Part shown: positions 17,103-25,694 of the stretch, piece after piece
Position numbering within the stretch: the stretch's first letter is position 1
Layout of the letters: each line of letters starts with the position of its first letter
Origin: Falsiroseomonas sp051433165
GTDB taxonomy: Bacteria; Pseudomonadota; Alphaproteobacteria; Acetobacterales; Acetobacteraceae
Length of the DNA stretch: 64,000 bases
Assembly (NCBI RefSeq): GCF_051433165.1
Contig: NZ_JBHMFS010000003.1
Span: forward strand, 186,001 to 250,000
Direction: 5' to 3'
Notes under the pieces: model-generated
What the model was told of the DNA's origin: nothing
The model's input: only the letters and a program-made list of their open reading frames with translations
Database searches by the model: none
Position numbers and translations under genes: made by a program

Positions 17103-18787
17103 GCTTTCTTCCCTCGATCGGACGCCCCACGGTCTGACGCCCCACGGTCTGAAGCCATGGCCTCCACCACGCTGCGGGTCTCGGCGGCCAGCTTGGACAG
17201 GTCGATCATGGTCACGGTGATCTCCTCCGCCGCCGTCGCATTGGACTGGCCAATGCGGGACAGGGTGCTGACGCGGTCGGTGATGGAGGTGACGGTGGCC
17301 TGCTGTTCCTCCATCGCCACTGCGATGGCGCCCGCCAGCCGGGCGCTTTCGGTGACCAGTGTTTCCAGTTCGTCCATCGCTTCGCCCACCGCGGCGGCGG
17401 TGCCGCTGCCTTCGCGGGTGCGGCGGCCGGCGACCAGCACGACGTCGGCGATTTCCTGCGCCAGCGATTCGCTGCTGGCGGCCAGCGCGCGCACTTCCTC
17501 CGCCACCACGGCCAGGCCGCGGCCATGTTCGCCGGCGCGGGCGGCCTCGATGGCGGCGTTGATGGCCAGGATGTTGGTCTGGGTTGCGATCTTGGCGATG
17601 GTGCCGGCGATGCGCGTGACGCGTTCGGTATCCTCCGCCACCGCATCCACCAACTCGATCAGGCTGCGCAGCTTCACCAGGTTGGTGGCGAGCAGGGTCT
17701 TCGATTCATCGGCGCGGTCGCTGCTGTCCTGCGTCGTGCGGTTGACCTCCCGTACCGCATCCTGGGTCTGGCCGAGCGCTTCCTCCACCTGGCGCAACTC
17801 CGCCAACTGGGTCATCGCGCCATCCGAGACCTGGCCGATGGCATCCGAGGCCTGGGTGGTGGCGACCGCGGTGCGGCGGGCATTTTCCAGCGCCGTTTCG
17901 GTCAGGTTGCGGGCGGCAACCAGATTGGCGCGGAACACCAGCAGGGCGCGGGCCATGTCGCCCACCTGGTCGGTGCGGTCCGCCCCCGGCACCGAGGTTT
18001 CCACCGCACCGCGCGACAGGCTGACCATGGCCATGGCGAGGCGCGACAGCGGCCGCGCCAGCAGCCGCACCAGCACCACCCAGACCAGCGCGCAGCCGAC
18101 CAGCCCGGCGATGGCGGCGGCGATGACGATGGTACGCGCCTGCTGTTCGAGCTGCCGTGCCGCTTCCAGCGATTCTTCCGAGCTGCGCTTCACCTCGACC
18201 CGCGCCGCGGTGGCGACGCGGTTGAAGGCGGAGGCGAAGTCCAGCCATTCCTCATGCAGCGGGCCGAACATCGGGCGCTCGCGGGCGGCGAAGGCGGCGC
18301 GCACCTGTTCGGTGAAGCCGGGCAGGCGCGCCGCCATGTCCACGCCGCCACCGAGCACGATCGGGTCGATCTGCCGGCCGAGGATCGCCACCATCCGGTC
18401 GAAGGTCTCGTTGATCAACTGGCCGTTGCGCACCATGCGCTGGGCGCTGGGGCCCGGCTGCAGCACGCCGGCGATGACACTGGCGAAGGCGGAGGAGAAA
18501 TCCGCCACATGCAGCGCGAGGTCATCGACAGCCGTATCGGCATCCCGGTCGCGCAGGCCGAGCTGCTCGATGATGACCACCTGGCGCCCCACCACGACCA
18601 GCGCGGCGCTGGACAGCAGCCCCACCACCATCACCATCAACAGGGTGATCAACCCGGCCCGTACGCCGATGCGCCCGAGCCAGGCCCCGAGGCGGGACGC
18701 GCCGGGGTTGGCGGTGCCGGCACGCAGCCCGGCGGGATGCGACGCGGCTGGGGGCGGGCTGCCGGGCTTGGCCGAAAGATCCGGCAT
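17099..18787 (-). CDS. methyl-accepting chemotaxis protein
   Basis: This 562-residue chemoreceptor has an unusually long cytoplasmic leader of about 40 residues, TM1 (43-66), a periplasmic helical sensor of about 150 residues and TM2 (219-241). A HAMP domain (242-290) and a signalling domain follow, whose hairpin tip contains TNILAINAAIEAARAGEHG and GLAVVAEEVRALA. The C-terminus has no NWETF-like CheR-docking pentapeptide. It ends instead in the repeat SDRGA-SDRGA-SDRGKKA. The gene is translationally coupled to the REC-PP2C gene and lies about 3.6 kb downstream of cheA's end, on the opposite strand. The ligand is unknown. Confidence 0.94.
   Translation of the reverse strand: MPDLSAKPGSPPPAASHPAGLRAGTANPGASRLGAWLGRIGVRAGLITLLMVMVVGLLSSAALVVVGRQVVIIEQLGLRDRDADTAVDDLALHVADFSSAFASVIAGVLQPGPSAQRMVRNGQLINETFDRMVAILGRQIDPIVLGGGVDMAARLPGFTEQVRAAFAARERPMFGPLHEEWLDFASAFNRVATAARVEVKRSSEESLEAARQLEQQARTIVIAAAIAGLVGCALVWVVLVRLLARPLSRLAMAMVSLSRGAVETSVPGADRTDQVGDMARALLVFRANLVAARNLTETALENARRTAVATTQASDAIGQVSDGAMTQLAELRQVEEALGQTQDAVREVNRTTQDSSDRADESKTLLATNLVKLRSLIELVDAVAEDTERVTRIAGTIAKIATQTNILAINAAIEAARAGEHGRGLAVVAEEVRALAASSESLAQEIADVVLVAGRRTREGSGTAAAVGEAMDELETLVTESARLAGAIAVAMEEQQATVTSITDRVSTLSRIGQSNATAAEEITVTMIDLSKLAAETRSVVEAMASDRGASDRGASDRGKKA
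17121..17150. repeat. two exact 15-bp tandem copies in the chemoreceptor 3' end
   Basis: The unit GACGCCCCACGGTCT occurs at 17121-17135 and again at 17136-17150. On the coding strand it encodes the five-residue unit SDRGA, so the repeat is in frame and a third partial unit continues in the protein. It sits where CheR-docking tails are usually found. A recent slippage duplication is the simplest origin. Confidence 0.9.
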
Positions 18788-18982
18788 GGCTCAGCCCTGG
18801 TCCTGGATGGGTGCGAAGCTGCGCATGCGGGGTTCGGTGGCCTTCTTTACCTTGGCGCTAGGCGACGGGGCGGGAGGCTACAGGCCGCGCCACCCGGCAA
18901 CAAGCGCGGGCGGCGGTTTGACTGGGGGCGCCGGGCGCCGGATGCTCCCGATCGCGCAGAGACGCAGGAGGGAAACGCGACC

Positions 18983-19690
18983 ATGGCCGAGCATCCATTC
19001 ACCCTGGAAGACCTTGAGACGCTGCGGCAATGGGATACGCCGACCATCTGCAACGCGCTGGAATTCGTAGTGCCGGCCCGCCGCGGCCACGGCTTCACGG
19101 TGCGCCCGATGGTGGCCGCGGACCGCAAGCTGCCGCCGATCTGCGGCCTGGCCCGCACCGGTACCATCCGCGCCGCAGCACCTTCGGGCCGGCCGAAGGA
19201 GGTGGACCGCAAGATCCGGCTCGGCTGGTACGAATATGTCGAGCGCGCATCCCTGCCGACCATCGTGGTGCTGCAGGACCTGGACGATACGCCCGGCGTC
19301 GGCGCCTTCTGGGGCGAGGTGCATTCGGCGGTACACAAGGCGCTCGGCGCTCAGGGCGGCGTCACCAATGGCTCGATCCGCGACCTCGACATGCTGGCCC
19401 CGAACTTCCAGCTGATTGCCGGTGTGGTAAATCCGTCTCACGCTTTCGTGCACATGGTGGCCTTCGGGCAGGAAGTCTCGGTGCATGGGATGCATGTGCA
19501 GCATGAGGATGTGGTCCATGCCGACCACCATGGCGCCGTGGTCATCCCGCATGACGCCGTTCGCAAGATTCCGGCCGCGATCGAGCTGGGCGCGCGGCGG
19601 GAGAAGGTGATCCTGGACCTGTGCAAGGACCCGGATTTCAGCGCCGCCAAGCTGGCGCAGGCGCTGGCCCAGGCGGATGAGATCCACTGA
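18983..19690 (+). CDS. RraA-family protein (HMG/CHA aldolase-like)
   Basis: This 235-residue protein starts at the ATG at 18983, which is preceded by CAGGAGGG. The substrate and metal signature of the RraA / 4-hydroxy-4-methyl-2-oxoglutarate aldolase family is present as GGVTNGSIRDLDML (consensus GxxTDGxxRD), with a leading TPTICNALE that is also conserved. True RNase E inhibitors (RraA) and aldolases share the fold. The metal-associated acidic position after RD (D-L-D) fits an enzymatic member. A thioesterase gene follows 13 bp later, so this may be part of a small catabolic operon. Substrate uncertain. Confidence 0.85.
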   Translation: MAEHPFTLEDLETLRQWDTPTICNALEFVVPARRGHGFTVRPMVAADRKLPPICGLARTGTIRAAAPSGRPKEVDRKIRLGWYEYVERASLPTIVVLQDLDDTPGVGAFWGEVHSAVHKALGAQGGVTNGSIRDLDMLAPNFQLIAGVVNPSHAFVHMVAFGQEVSVHGMHVQHEDVVHADHHGAVVIPHDAVRKIPAAIELGARREKVILDLCKDPDFSAAKLAQALAQADEIH

Positions 19691-19703
19691 CCGCGGGGCT
19701 GGC

Positions 19704-20162
19704 GTGACGGAGATGCGGGTCGGGCTGGGCCATGTCCGGCCCGAATGGGTCGATCACTACGGCCACATGAACCTGGCCTACTACCTTGTGGTCTTCGATC
19801 TCGCGACGGATGCCGCCTGGCCGGATTGGGGCCTGGGCGCTCCGTTGCGGGCGCGGGGCCTTGGCACCTTCGCGGTTGAATCCTGGCAGGCCTATCGGCG
19901 GGAGGTGGTGCTGGACGCGCCACTGGCCGCTGACAGCGCGCTGCTCGCCTTCGATTCCAAGCGCCTGCTGCTGCGCCACCGGCTGTATCACGCAGCGGAA
20001 GGCTGGCTCTCGGCGGAGAATGAGGTTCTGTACCTCTGCGTCGACCTCGCCACGCGGAAGGTCGGCGCCTGGCCGGAGGATGTGCTGGCCCGCTTCGCGG
20101 CACTGCGGGTGGAGGAGTCCCCGCAGCGCCTGGCCCTGAAACGGCGCGAAACGGGAACGTAA
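19704..20162 (+). CDS. hotdog-fold acyl-CoA thioesterase
   Basis: This 152-residue protein has the 4HBT active-site motif VDHYGHMN, with the catalytic Asp and the HMN tripeptide at the start of the long helix, followed by AYYLVVFDLATDAAW. Such enzymes hydrolyse acyl-CoA thioesters; carnityl-CoA thioesterases (LcdH C-terminal domain type) are close in pattern. The GTG at 19704 is taken as the start because the open frame upstream runs into the RraA-like gene; the ATG at 19713 is also possible. It lies immediately downstream of the RraA-like gene and probably shares its transcript. Confidence 0.82.
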   Translation: MTEMRVGLGHVRPEWVDHYGHMNLAYYLVVFDLATDAAWPDWGLGAPLRARGLGTFAVESWQAYRREVVLDAPLAADSALLAFDSKRLLLRHRLYHAAEGWLSAENEVLYLCVDLATRKVGAWPEDVLARFAALRVEESPQRLALKRRETGT

Positions 20163-20222
20163 CGCAAGGGGATTTTCAACCTTGGTGCAGGAGGATAGGG
20201 ACCGCGCCAAGGAGTATCCCCG

Positions 20223-21347
20223 ATGCCAGACCTGATCACCGAGACCACCCGCACCTCCTGGTTCAGCCGGCTCGGCAGTGCGATCGGCGGCATCTTCGTT
20301 GGCCTGATATTCGTGCTGGCGGCGGTGGTGCTGATCTTCTGGAACGAAGGCCGCGCGGTGCAGACCGCGAAATCACTCGCGGAGGGTGCGGGTCAGGTCC
20401 AGAGCGTGGCGGCGGACCGGCCGGATGCGGCGATGGAGGGCCGGCTGGTGCATGTCAGCGCCCCGGTGCGTGCCGGCGGCGTGCCCGCGGATACCGAATT
20501 GGGCGTCACCGCGCCGCCCGGCACGCTGCGCCTGCTGCGCCAGGTCGAGATGTATCAGTGGCGGGAGGAGCGGCAGACCGAGACGCGGACGCAAATGGGC
20601 GGCGCCTCCGAGACCGTGACCACCTATCGCTACACCCGCGGCTGGGCGGAAGGCCGCAACGATTCCAGCCGCTTCCGCCAGCCGGCGGGGCATGAGAACC
20701 CCGAGCCGCGTTACGCCGACCGGGCCCGGACGGCGCCCGATATCCGCCTCGGCGGCTTCCGGCTGACCGAGGAGCAGGCGGGCGAGGTGCCGGCACGGGA
20801 GGAACTGGCCCCGCCCGCTGGCCTCGGAAGCGCGATGTTCATCGGCGCCGATGCCAACGCGCCGCGCGTCGGCGACCTGCGCATCACCTGGCGCATCGCG
20901 CGGCCGGAGGCGCTGTCGGTGGTGGCGGCGCAGAGGGGCGATGGCTTCGCTGCCTTCCGGACCCGGGCCGGCGATGAGCTGTTCCTGCTGGTGCCGGGCC
21001 AAGTGCCGGCGTCAGAGATGTTCGCCCAGGCCGAGGCTGCCAATGCGACGATGACCTGGCTGCTGCGCGGCGGTCTGGTGCTGCTGATGCTGGTGGGCTT
21101 CGGCCTGGTGCTGAAGCCGCTGAAGGTGCTGGCCGATGTGCTGCCGCCGGTGGGCGCCGTGGTCGGCTTCGGCACCGGGCTGGTGGCGCTGCTGCTGACG
21201 CTGGTGCTGGCGCCGTCGGTGATCGCGCTGGCCTGGCTGTTCTACCGGCCGCTGGTGGCGGTGGCGGTGCTGGCGGCGGGGATTGGCGCTGCGTTTGCCA
21301 TCGGGCGGCTGCGGCGGGGGCGGATGGCAGTCGCGGTTCAGCGGTAG
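20223..21347 (+). CDS. TMEM43/LUMA-family membrane protein
   Basis: This 374-residue protein has one N-terminal helix (about residues 20-42, with IFWNEGRAV just after it), a large extracytoplasmic domain and three closely spaced C-terminal helices (about 280-360). The WNEGRAV segment, the WREE block and the overall topology match the TMEM43 family, known from a nuclear-envelope protein in animals and from scattered bacteria. Its role in bacteria is not established. An AAGGAGTAT stretch (20209-20217) serves as ribosome binding site. The gene converges on the ABC exporter with a 10-bp overlap of the coding ends. Confidence 0.85.
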   Translation: MPDLITETTRTSWFSRLGSAIGGIFVGLIFVLAAVVLIFWNEGRAVQTAKSLAEGAGQVQSVAADRPDAAMEGRLVHVSAPVRAGGVPADTELGVTAPPGTLRLLRQVEMYQWREERQTETRTQMGGASETVTTYRYTRGWAEGRNDSSRFRQPAGHENPEPRYADRARTAPDIRLGGFRLTEEQAGEVPAREELAPPAGLGSAMFIGADANAPRVGDLRITWRIARPEALSVVAAQRGDGFAAFRTRAGDELFLLVPGQVPASEMFAQAEAANATMTWLLRGGLVLLMLVGFGLVLKPLKVLADVLPPVGAVVGFGTGLVALLLTLVLAPSVIALAWLFYRPLVAVAVLAAGIGAAFAIGRLRRGRMAVAVQR

Positions 21348-23203
21348 CCGGCGGCCTGCAGCTCGAACAGCTCGGCATAGCGGCCGCCCTGGGCCAGCAG
21401 AGCTTCATGCGTGCCTTCCGCCTCGACCCGGCCATCAGCAAGCACCAGGATGCGGTCGGCCATGCGGACGGAGGAGAAGCGGTGCGAGATCAGCACCGCG
21501 GTGCGGCGTTCGCTGAGGTCCTTGAAGCGGGCAAACACCTCGTATTCGGCGCGGGCGTCGAGCGCGGCGGTGGGTTCGTCCAGGATCAGCACCTGGGCCT
21601 GCCGCATGTAGGCCCGGGCGATGGCCATCTTCTGCCATTCGCCGCCGGATAGCTCGACGCCGTTCTTGAAGCGCTTGCCGATCATCTGGGCGAGGCCGGC
21701 GGGCAGGCGGGCGATCACCCCATCCGCCTGGCTGCGCTGCGCCGCACGCTCGATGCGCGCCGTGTCGTCGCGGGCGGCGATGCGGCCGACGGCGATGTTG
21801 TCCGCCGCGGTCAGGTTGTAGCGGACGAAATCCTGGAAGATCACGCCGATGCCGGCGCGCAGCGCATCCAGATCATAATCGCGCAAATCGCGGCCATCGA
21901 GCAGGATGCGGCCCTCCACCGGGTCGTACAGCCGCGTCAGCAGCTTTACCAATGTGGTCTTGCCGGCGCCGTTTTCGCCGACCAGGGCCACCACCTCGCC
22001 GGCGTGGAGCGTGAAGGAGAGGTGGCGCACGGCCCAGCGTTCGGCGCCGGGGTAGCGGAAGCCGACATCCTCGAAGACGAAGCCCTGCTGGATTTGCGCC
22101 GGGAAGGGCAGGGGCTCGGGCGGGGAGAGGATGCCGGGCTGCACCCGGAAGAAGCTGAACAGATCGTCCAGGTACAGCGCCTGGCTGGCGGTGGTGGAGA
22201 AGCCCGTCAGCAACCCCTCCAGCAATTGCCGCAGCCGGCGGAAAGACCCGGCGAGAAAGGTCAGGTCGCCGACGCTGAAGGCGCCCTCCAGCGTGCGCCA
22301 TACGATGAAGGCGAAGGCCAGATAGTAGCCGATGGTGCCGATCGCGGTGAAGGCGCCGCCCCAGAAGGCGCGCCTTTGCGCCAGAAGCCGGTTGCCGGCG
22401 TAGAAGGCGGTGGCGACCTCGGCATAGCGATTGATGAGGAAGTCGTTCAGGCCGAAGACCTTCACCTCCTTCGCCGTTTCGGCGCTGGCGGCGGTGGCGC
22501 GGACGTAATCCAGCTCCCGCCGCTCCGGCGCCCGGAAATAGTCCAGCGCGTAGCCCTGGGCGTTGAAATGCGCCTCGCCGAGGAAGGCCGGGCCGAGGGC
22601 GACCAGCAGCAGCAGGATCAGCCAGGGGGCGTAGAACAGCAGCCCGGCGGCGAAGCTGGCGACCGTCACCAGATCCTGCACCTGGTTGAAGATCTGCCCC
22701 ATCAGGCTCATCCGGCCGCTGGTCTGCCGGCGGGCGCGGTCGAGCTGGTCCTGGAAGGCGGCATCCTCGAAATCCGCCAGGTCCAGCGTGGCCGCGTGGC
22801 GCATCAGGCGGATGGAGGCGTCATTTGCCACCCGCTCCCCCAGCAGGCTGTCCACCAGGGCGACGACGCGGCCAAGCAGATCGCCCAGCACCGCCAGGCC
22901 GAATTCCGCGGCAACCAGCCAGGCGAGCCAATCCAGCCGCCCTGCCTCCCACCATTCCCAGGGCGAGGCCGGGCGCGGCTGTTCACCGAGCAGCGCGACC
23001 ACATCGTCGATGATCAGCTTCCCGATGAACAGCGCCATCACCGGCAGCAAGGCCCGCACCAGCCGCAGCAGCAGGGAGGCGGTGGTGAGCCAGGGGCTGG
23101 TGCGCCAGACCATGGCGATGAAGGGCGCCAGGTTCCGCAGTGCGCCCAGCCGTTCCTGGAAGGATTTTGGCACGCGCTGCGGCGGGCTGCGCCGGCCGCT
23201 CAC
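21338..23203 (-). CDS. ABC exporter, fused permease and ATPase
   Basis: This 621-residue half-transporter has an N-terminal six-helix membrane domain (about residues 30-330) and a C-terminal nucleotide-binding domain. The Walker A motif is GENGAGKTT (about residue 406), the signature is LSGGEWQKMAIARA, Walker B is VLILDEPTAALD, and the H-loop is LISHRF. This is the type IV (MsbA/HlyB-like) exporter layout. The GTG start at 23203 overlaps the stop of the DMT gene, so it is the last gene of a four-gene minus-strand operon (oxidase, amidohydrolase, DMT permease, exporter). The exported substrate is unknown; the operon suggests a small amine or amide product. Confidence 0.92.
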   Translation of the reverse strand: MSGRRSPPQRVPKSFQERLGALRNLAPFIAMVWRTSPWLTTASLLLRLVRALLPVMALFIGKLIIDDVVALLGEQPRPASPWEWWEAGRLDWLAWLVAAEFGLAVLGDLLGRVVALVDSLLGERVANDASIRLMRHAATLDLADFEDAAFQDQLDRARRQTSGRMSLMGQIFNQVQDLVTVASFAAGLLFYAPWLILLLLVALGPAFLGEAHFNAQGYALDYFRAPERRELDYVRATAASAETAKEVKVFGLNDFLINRYAEVATAFYAGNRLLAQRRAFWGGAFTAIGTIGYYLAFAFIVWRTLEGAFSVGDLTFLAGSFRRLRQLLEGLLTGFSTTASQALYLDDLFSFFRVQPGILSPPEPLPFPAQIQQGFVFEDVGFRYPGAERWAVRHLSFTLHAGEVVALVGENGAGKTTLVKLLTRLYDPVEGRILLDGRDLRDYDLDALRAGIGVIFQDFVRYNLTAADNIAVGRIAARDDTARIERAAQRSQADGVIARLPAGLAQMIGKRFKNGVELSGGEWQKMAIARAYMRQAQVLILDEPTAALDARAEYEVFARFKDLSERRTAVLISHRFSSVRMADRILVLADGRVEAEGTHEALLAQGGRYAELFELQAAGYR

Positions 23204-24090
23204 GGAGGCTTCTTTTCGCGGGGCCCCGCGCTGTTGACGATGACAATGCCGCCGCAGATCAGTACCAGCGCGCCGAGCAGCGCGGGCGTTATCGGCTCCG
23301 CCAGGATCAGCGCGCCGAACACAACGCCAAACGCTGGCGTCAGGAACAGGAAGGGGGCGAGGCGGGAGGCCGGGTGGCGCGCGACCATCCAGAACCAGGC
23401 GATGTAGCTGGCAACCGCCACGACCAGCACCTGATAGACCAGCGACCACCAGACCACGGCGCTGGGCGCGAAGATGCCGGCCTCGCCAAGCGCGAAGCCG
23501 AGCGGCATCAGCAAGGCGGACACCAGAAGTTGGTACAGCAGCGTGCGTTCCGGCGCGATGCGGGTCAGGCGGCTCACCTTGATGGTGGCGATGGTGCCGC
23601 CCCAGGCGAGACCCGCCAGCAGCGCCAGCGCATCACCCACAAGCTGCGTGCCGCCGAGGCGATCGGCGAAGATCAGCGGCGGCCCGCACAGCGCCATCAG
23701 CAGGCCGGTGAGCTTGCGCGGCGTCAGCCGGTCATCCCGCAGCAGGAAATGCGTGGCAAGCGTCGCGAAGAAGGGTGCGGTGTACAGCAGCACGACGACC
23801 CGCGCCGCGGTGGTGCGTTCCAGCGCCGCGAAGATCGCCCAGAATTCCAGCGCGAACAGCGCGCCGCAGAGCAGCCCGGCCGGCAGGCTGCCATCGCGCT
23901 TCACCAGCACCACGCCGCGCCACCAGCACCAGGCCAGCACCGGCGGTATCGCCAACGCGGAGCGAAGCCCGGCCTGGACCAGGGGCGAGATGCCCTCGCC
24001 CCCCAGCTTCATCGCCACCTGGGCAAAGCCCCAACTGGCGCAAAGCAGAACCAGCAGCGCGATGTCGGCAGGTGAAAGCCGTGCCGTCAC
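23200..24090 (-). CDS. DMT-superfamily (EamA) transporter
   Basis: This 296-residue protein has about ten hydrophobic helices in two EamA repeats. Characteristic segments include LCASWGFAQVAMKLGGEG in the first helix and LTPAFGVVFGALILAEPITP near the end. The family exports amino acids, nucleobases or metabolites. Its GTG start overlaps the stop of the upstream amidohydrolase, and its own stop overlaps the exporter's GTG, so two exporters are translated in series in one operon. Confidence 0.9.
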   Translation of the reverse strand: MTARLSPADIALLVLLCASWGFAQVAMKLGGEGISPLVQAGLRSALAIPPVLAWCWWRGVVLVKRDGSLPAGLLCGALFALEFWAIFAALERTTAARVVVLLYTAPFFATLATHFLLRDDRLTPRKLTGLLMALCGPPLIFADRLGGTQLVGDALALLAGLAWGGTIATIKVSRLTRIAPERTLLYQLLVSALLMPLGFALGEAGIFAPSAVVWWSLVYQVLVVAVASYIAWFWMVARHPASRLAPFLFLTPAFGVVFGALILAEPITPALLGALVLICGGIVIVNSAGPREKKPP

Positions 24091-25694
24091 GCCTGGTGGC
24101 GCAACACGCCGCCGACGATGGTGGCCTTCACCTGTGTGCCGCCGATGTCCTCCCCATTCAGCACGTCGCGATCGAGCACGATGCAATCGGCCAGCTTGCC
24201 GATCTCCAGTGAGCCCTTTGCGTGTTCCTCCCGCTGCGCCCAGGCGCCGAGGGTGGTGTAGGCATGCAGTGCCTCCATCGGTGTGATGGCCTGGGATGCG
24301 TCCAGATCCGCGCCGGTGCTGGTGCGGCGGGTGGCCATCGCGGCCAGTGCGGTCCAGGGCGAGACGCGACAGACGGCGAAATCCGAGTGGCCGGGCGCGG
24401 GGATGCCGGCATCGATCAGCGCACGATGCGGCCACATATGGCGCATGGCGTCCTGACCGCGATTGGCGACATAGGCCTCGCCGAGTTCGTCCATGAAGCC
24501 GGTGGCGGAGCTGTCCACGAAGCCGCCGCGCTTCAGTCGCGCCAGGATCGGTGGCGTGACGAAGCAGCAGTGCTCGACACGCATCCGGTGATCTGCCACG
24601 GGATGCGCGGTCAGCGCCGCCTCCATCACATCCAGCGCGAAGTCGATGCCGCGATCGCCGACACCCTCGATCATCACCTGCAAACCGGCGGCGTGGGCGG
24701 CGGTGGCGCGCTGGATAAGGTCGTCCTTTTCATAGAGCAGCATGCCGATATTCGGCACCGGCTCCCCCGGCACCGGCGTGCCGAGATAGGGGTCCCAATA
24801 GGCGGCGGTGCGGCCGCTGGTGGAGCAATCCGGGCACCACTCCACGCCGATCAGCCGCAGCCAATCATCGCCGAAGCCGGACTGGATGCCGGCGCCGATC
24901 AGCGCCGGGATCAGCGGCTCGTCGCGGCCGGAGGCGATGATGCCCATCCGCATCCGCCATTTTCCGTCCCGCAGCATGCGCTGATAGGCGCGGATGGCCT
25001 TGGCCGGCGTCAGCGAATTGGCAACGGAGGTGATCCCGGCGGCGAGGCACTGGTCCTGCACCTGCTCCATGCCCTCCGCGATGTCGGCCTCGCTGTCCTG
25101 GCCGTGCACGGCGTTGAGGAAGACATGCGCCGCGGTTTCGCGCACCAGGCCGGTGAAGCGGCCATCGGGCAGGCGATCGAAGCGGCCGAAGGCGGGGTCG
25201 GGCGTGTCCTGCGTCACGCCGCAGGCGGCGAAGCCGGCGGAATTCGCCAGGCCCAGATGGCCGTCGGTCCGCAGGATGAAGATCGGCCGGCCGAGGCTCG
25301 CCGCATCCAGCTCCGCCAGCGTCGGGTACCCGCCGCAGGCGCGTTCGTTAAGCCGGTAGAAGGCGCACCATTGGCCGGGCGCGGCCTTCTCGCAGCGCGC
25401 GCGGATGCGGGTGAGCAGCGCCTCGCGCGTTGCCACATGATCCGGCGAGACCAGCGTCCAGGCGCGCAACCGCAGCGCATAGGCATCCGGATGCGCGTGG
25501 CTGTCGACGATGCCGGGCAGCACGCGGCGGCCCTCCGCATTCAGGATCGTCGTGCCGGGACCTGCAAGGTCGCGCAGCCCGTCATCGCCCAGCGCCACGA
25601 TGCGGCCGCCCAGCGAGGCCAGCGCGGTGCATTCGCGGCCGTCCGCATCCATCGTCGCGATGCGGCCATTCAGCAGCAGGAAATCGGGTCTCAT
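24087..25694 (-). CDS. amidohydrolase of the YtcJ family
   Basis: This 535-residue protein has the amidohydrolase barrel with the metal motif VDSHAHPDAY near residue 62, then IEGVGDRGIDFALD and RVEHCCF in the middle. The later metal-binding Asp is probably in PAPGHSDFAV. The YtcJ/Amidohydro_3 family cleaves C-N bonds in amides or formamides. The start ATG overlaps the stop of the FAD oxidoreductase (ATGA). Its pairing with an amine-oxidase-like enzyme suggests sequential handling of an N-acyl or amide compound. Confidence 0.9.
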   Translation of the reverse strand: MRPDFLLLNGRIATMDADGRECTALASLGGRIVALGDDGLRDLAGPGTTILNAEGRRVLPGIVDSHAHPDAYALRLRAWTLVSPDHVATREALLTRIRARCEKAAPGQWCAFYRLNERACGGYPTLAELDAASLGRPIFILRTDGHLGLANSAGFAACGVTQDTPDPAFGRFDRLPDGRFTGLVRETAAHVFLNAVHGQDSEADIAEGMEQVQDQCLAAGITSVANSLTPAKAIRAYQRMLRDGKWRMRMGIIASGRDEPLIPALIGAGIQSGFGDDWLRLIGVEWCPDCSTSGRTAAYWDPYLGTPVPGEPVPNIGMLLYEKDDLIQRATAAHAAGLQVMIEGVGDRGIDFALDVMEAALTAHPVADHRMRVEHCCFVTPPILARLKRGGFVDSSATGFMDELGEAYVANRGQDAMRHMWPHRALIDAGIPAPGHSDFAVCRVSPWTALAAMATRRTSTGADLDASQAITPMEALHAYTTLGAWAQREEHAKGSLEIGKLADCIVLDRDVLNGEDIGGTQVKATIVGGVLRHQA

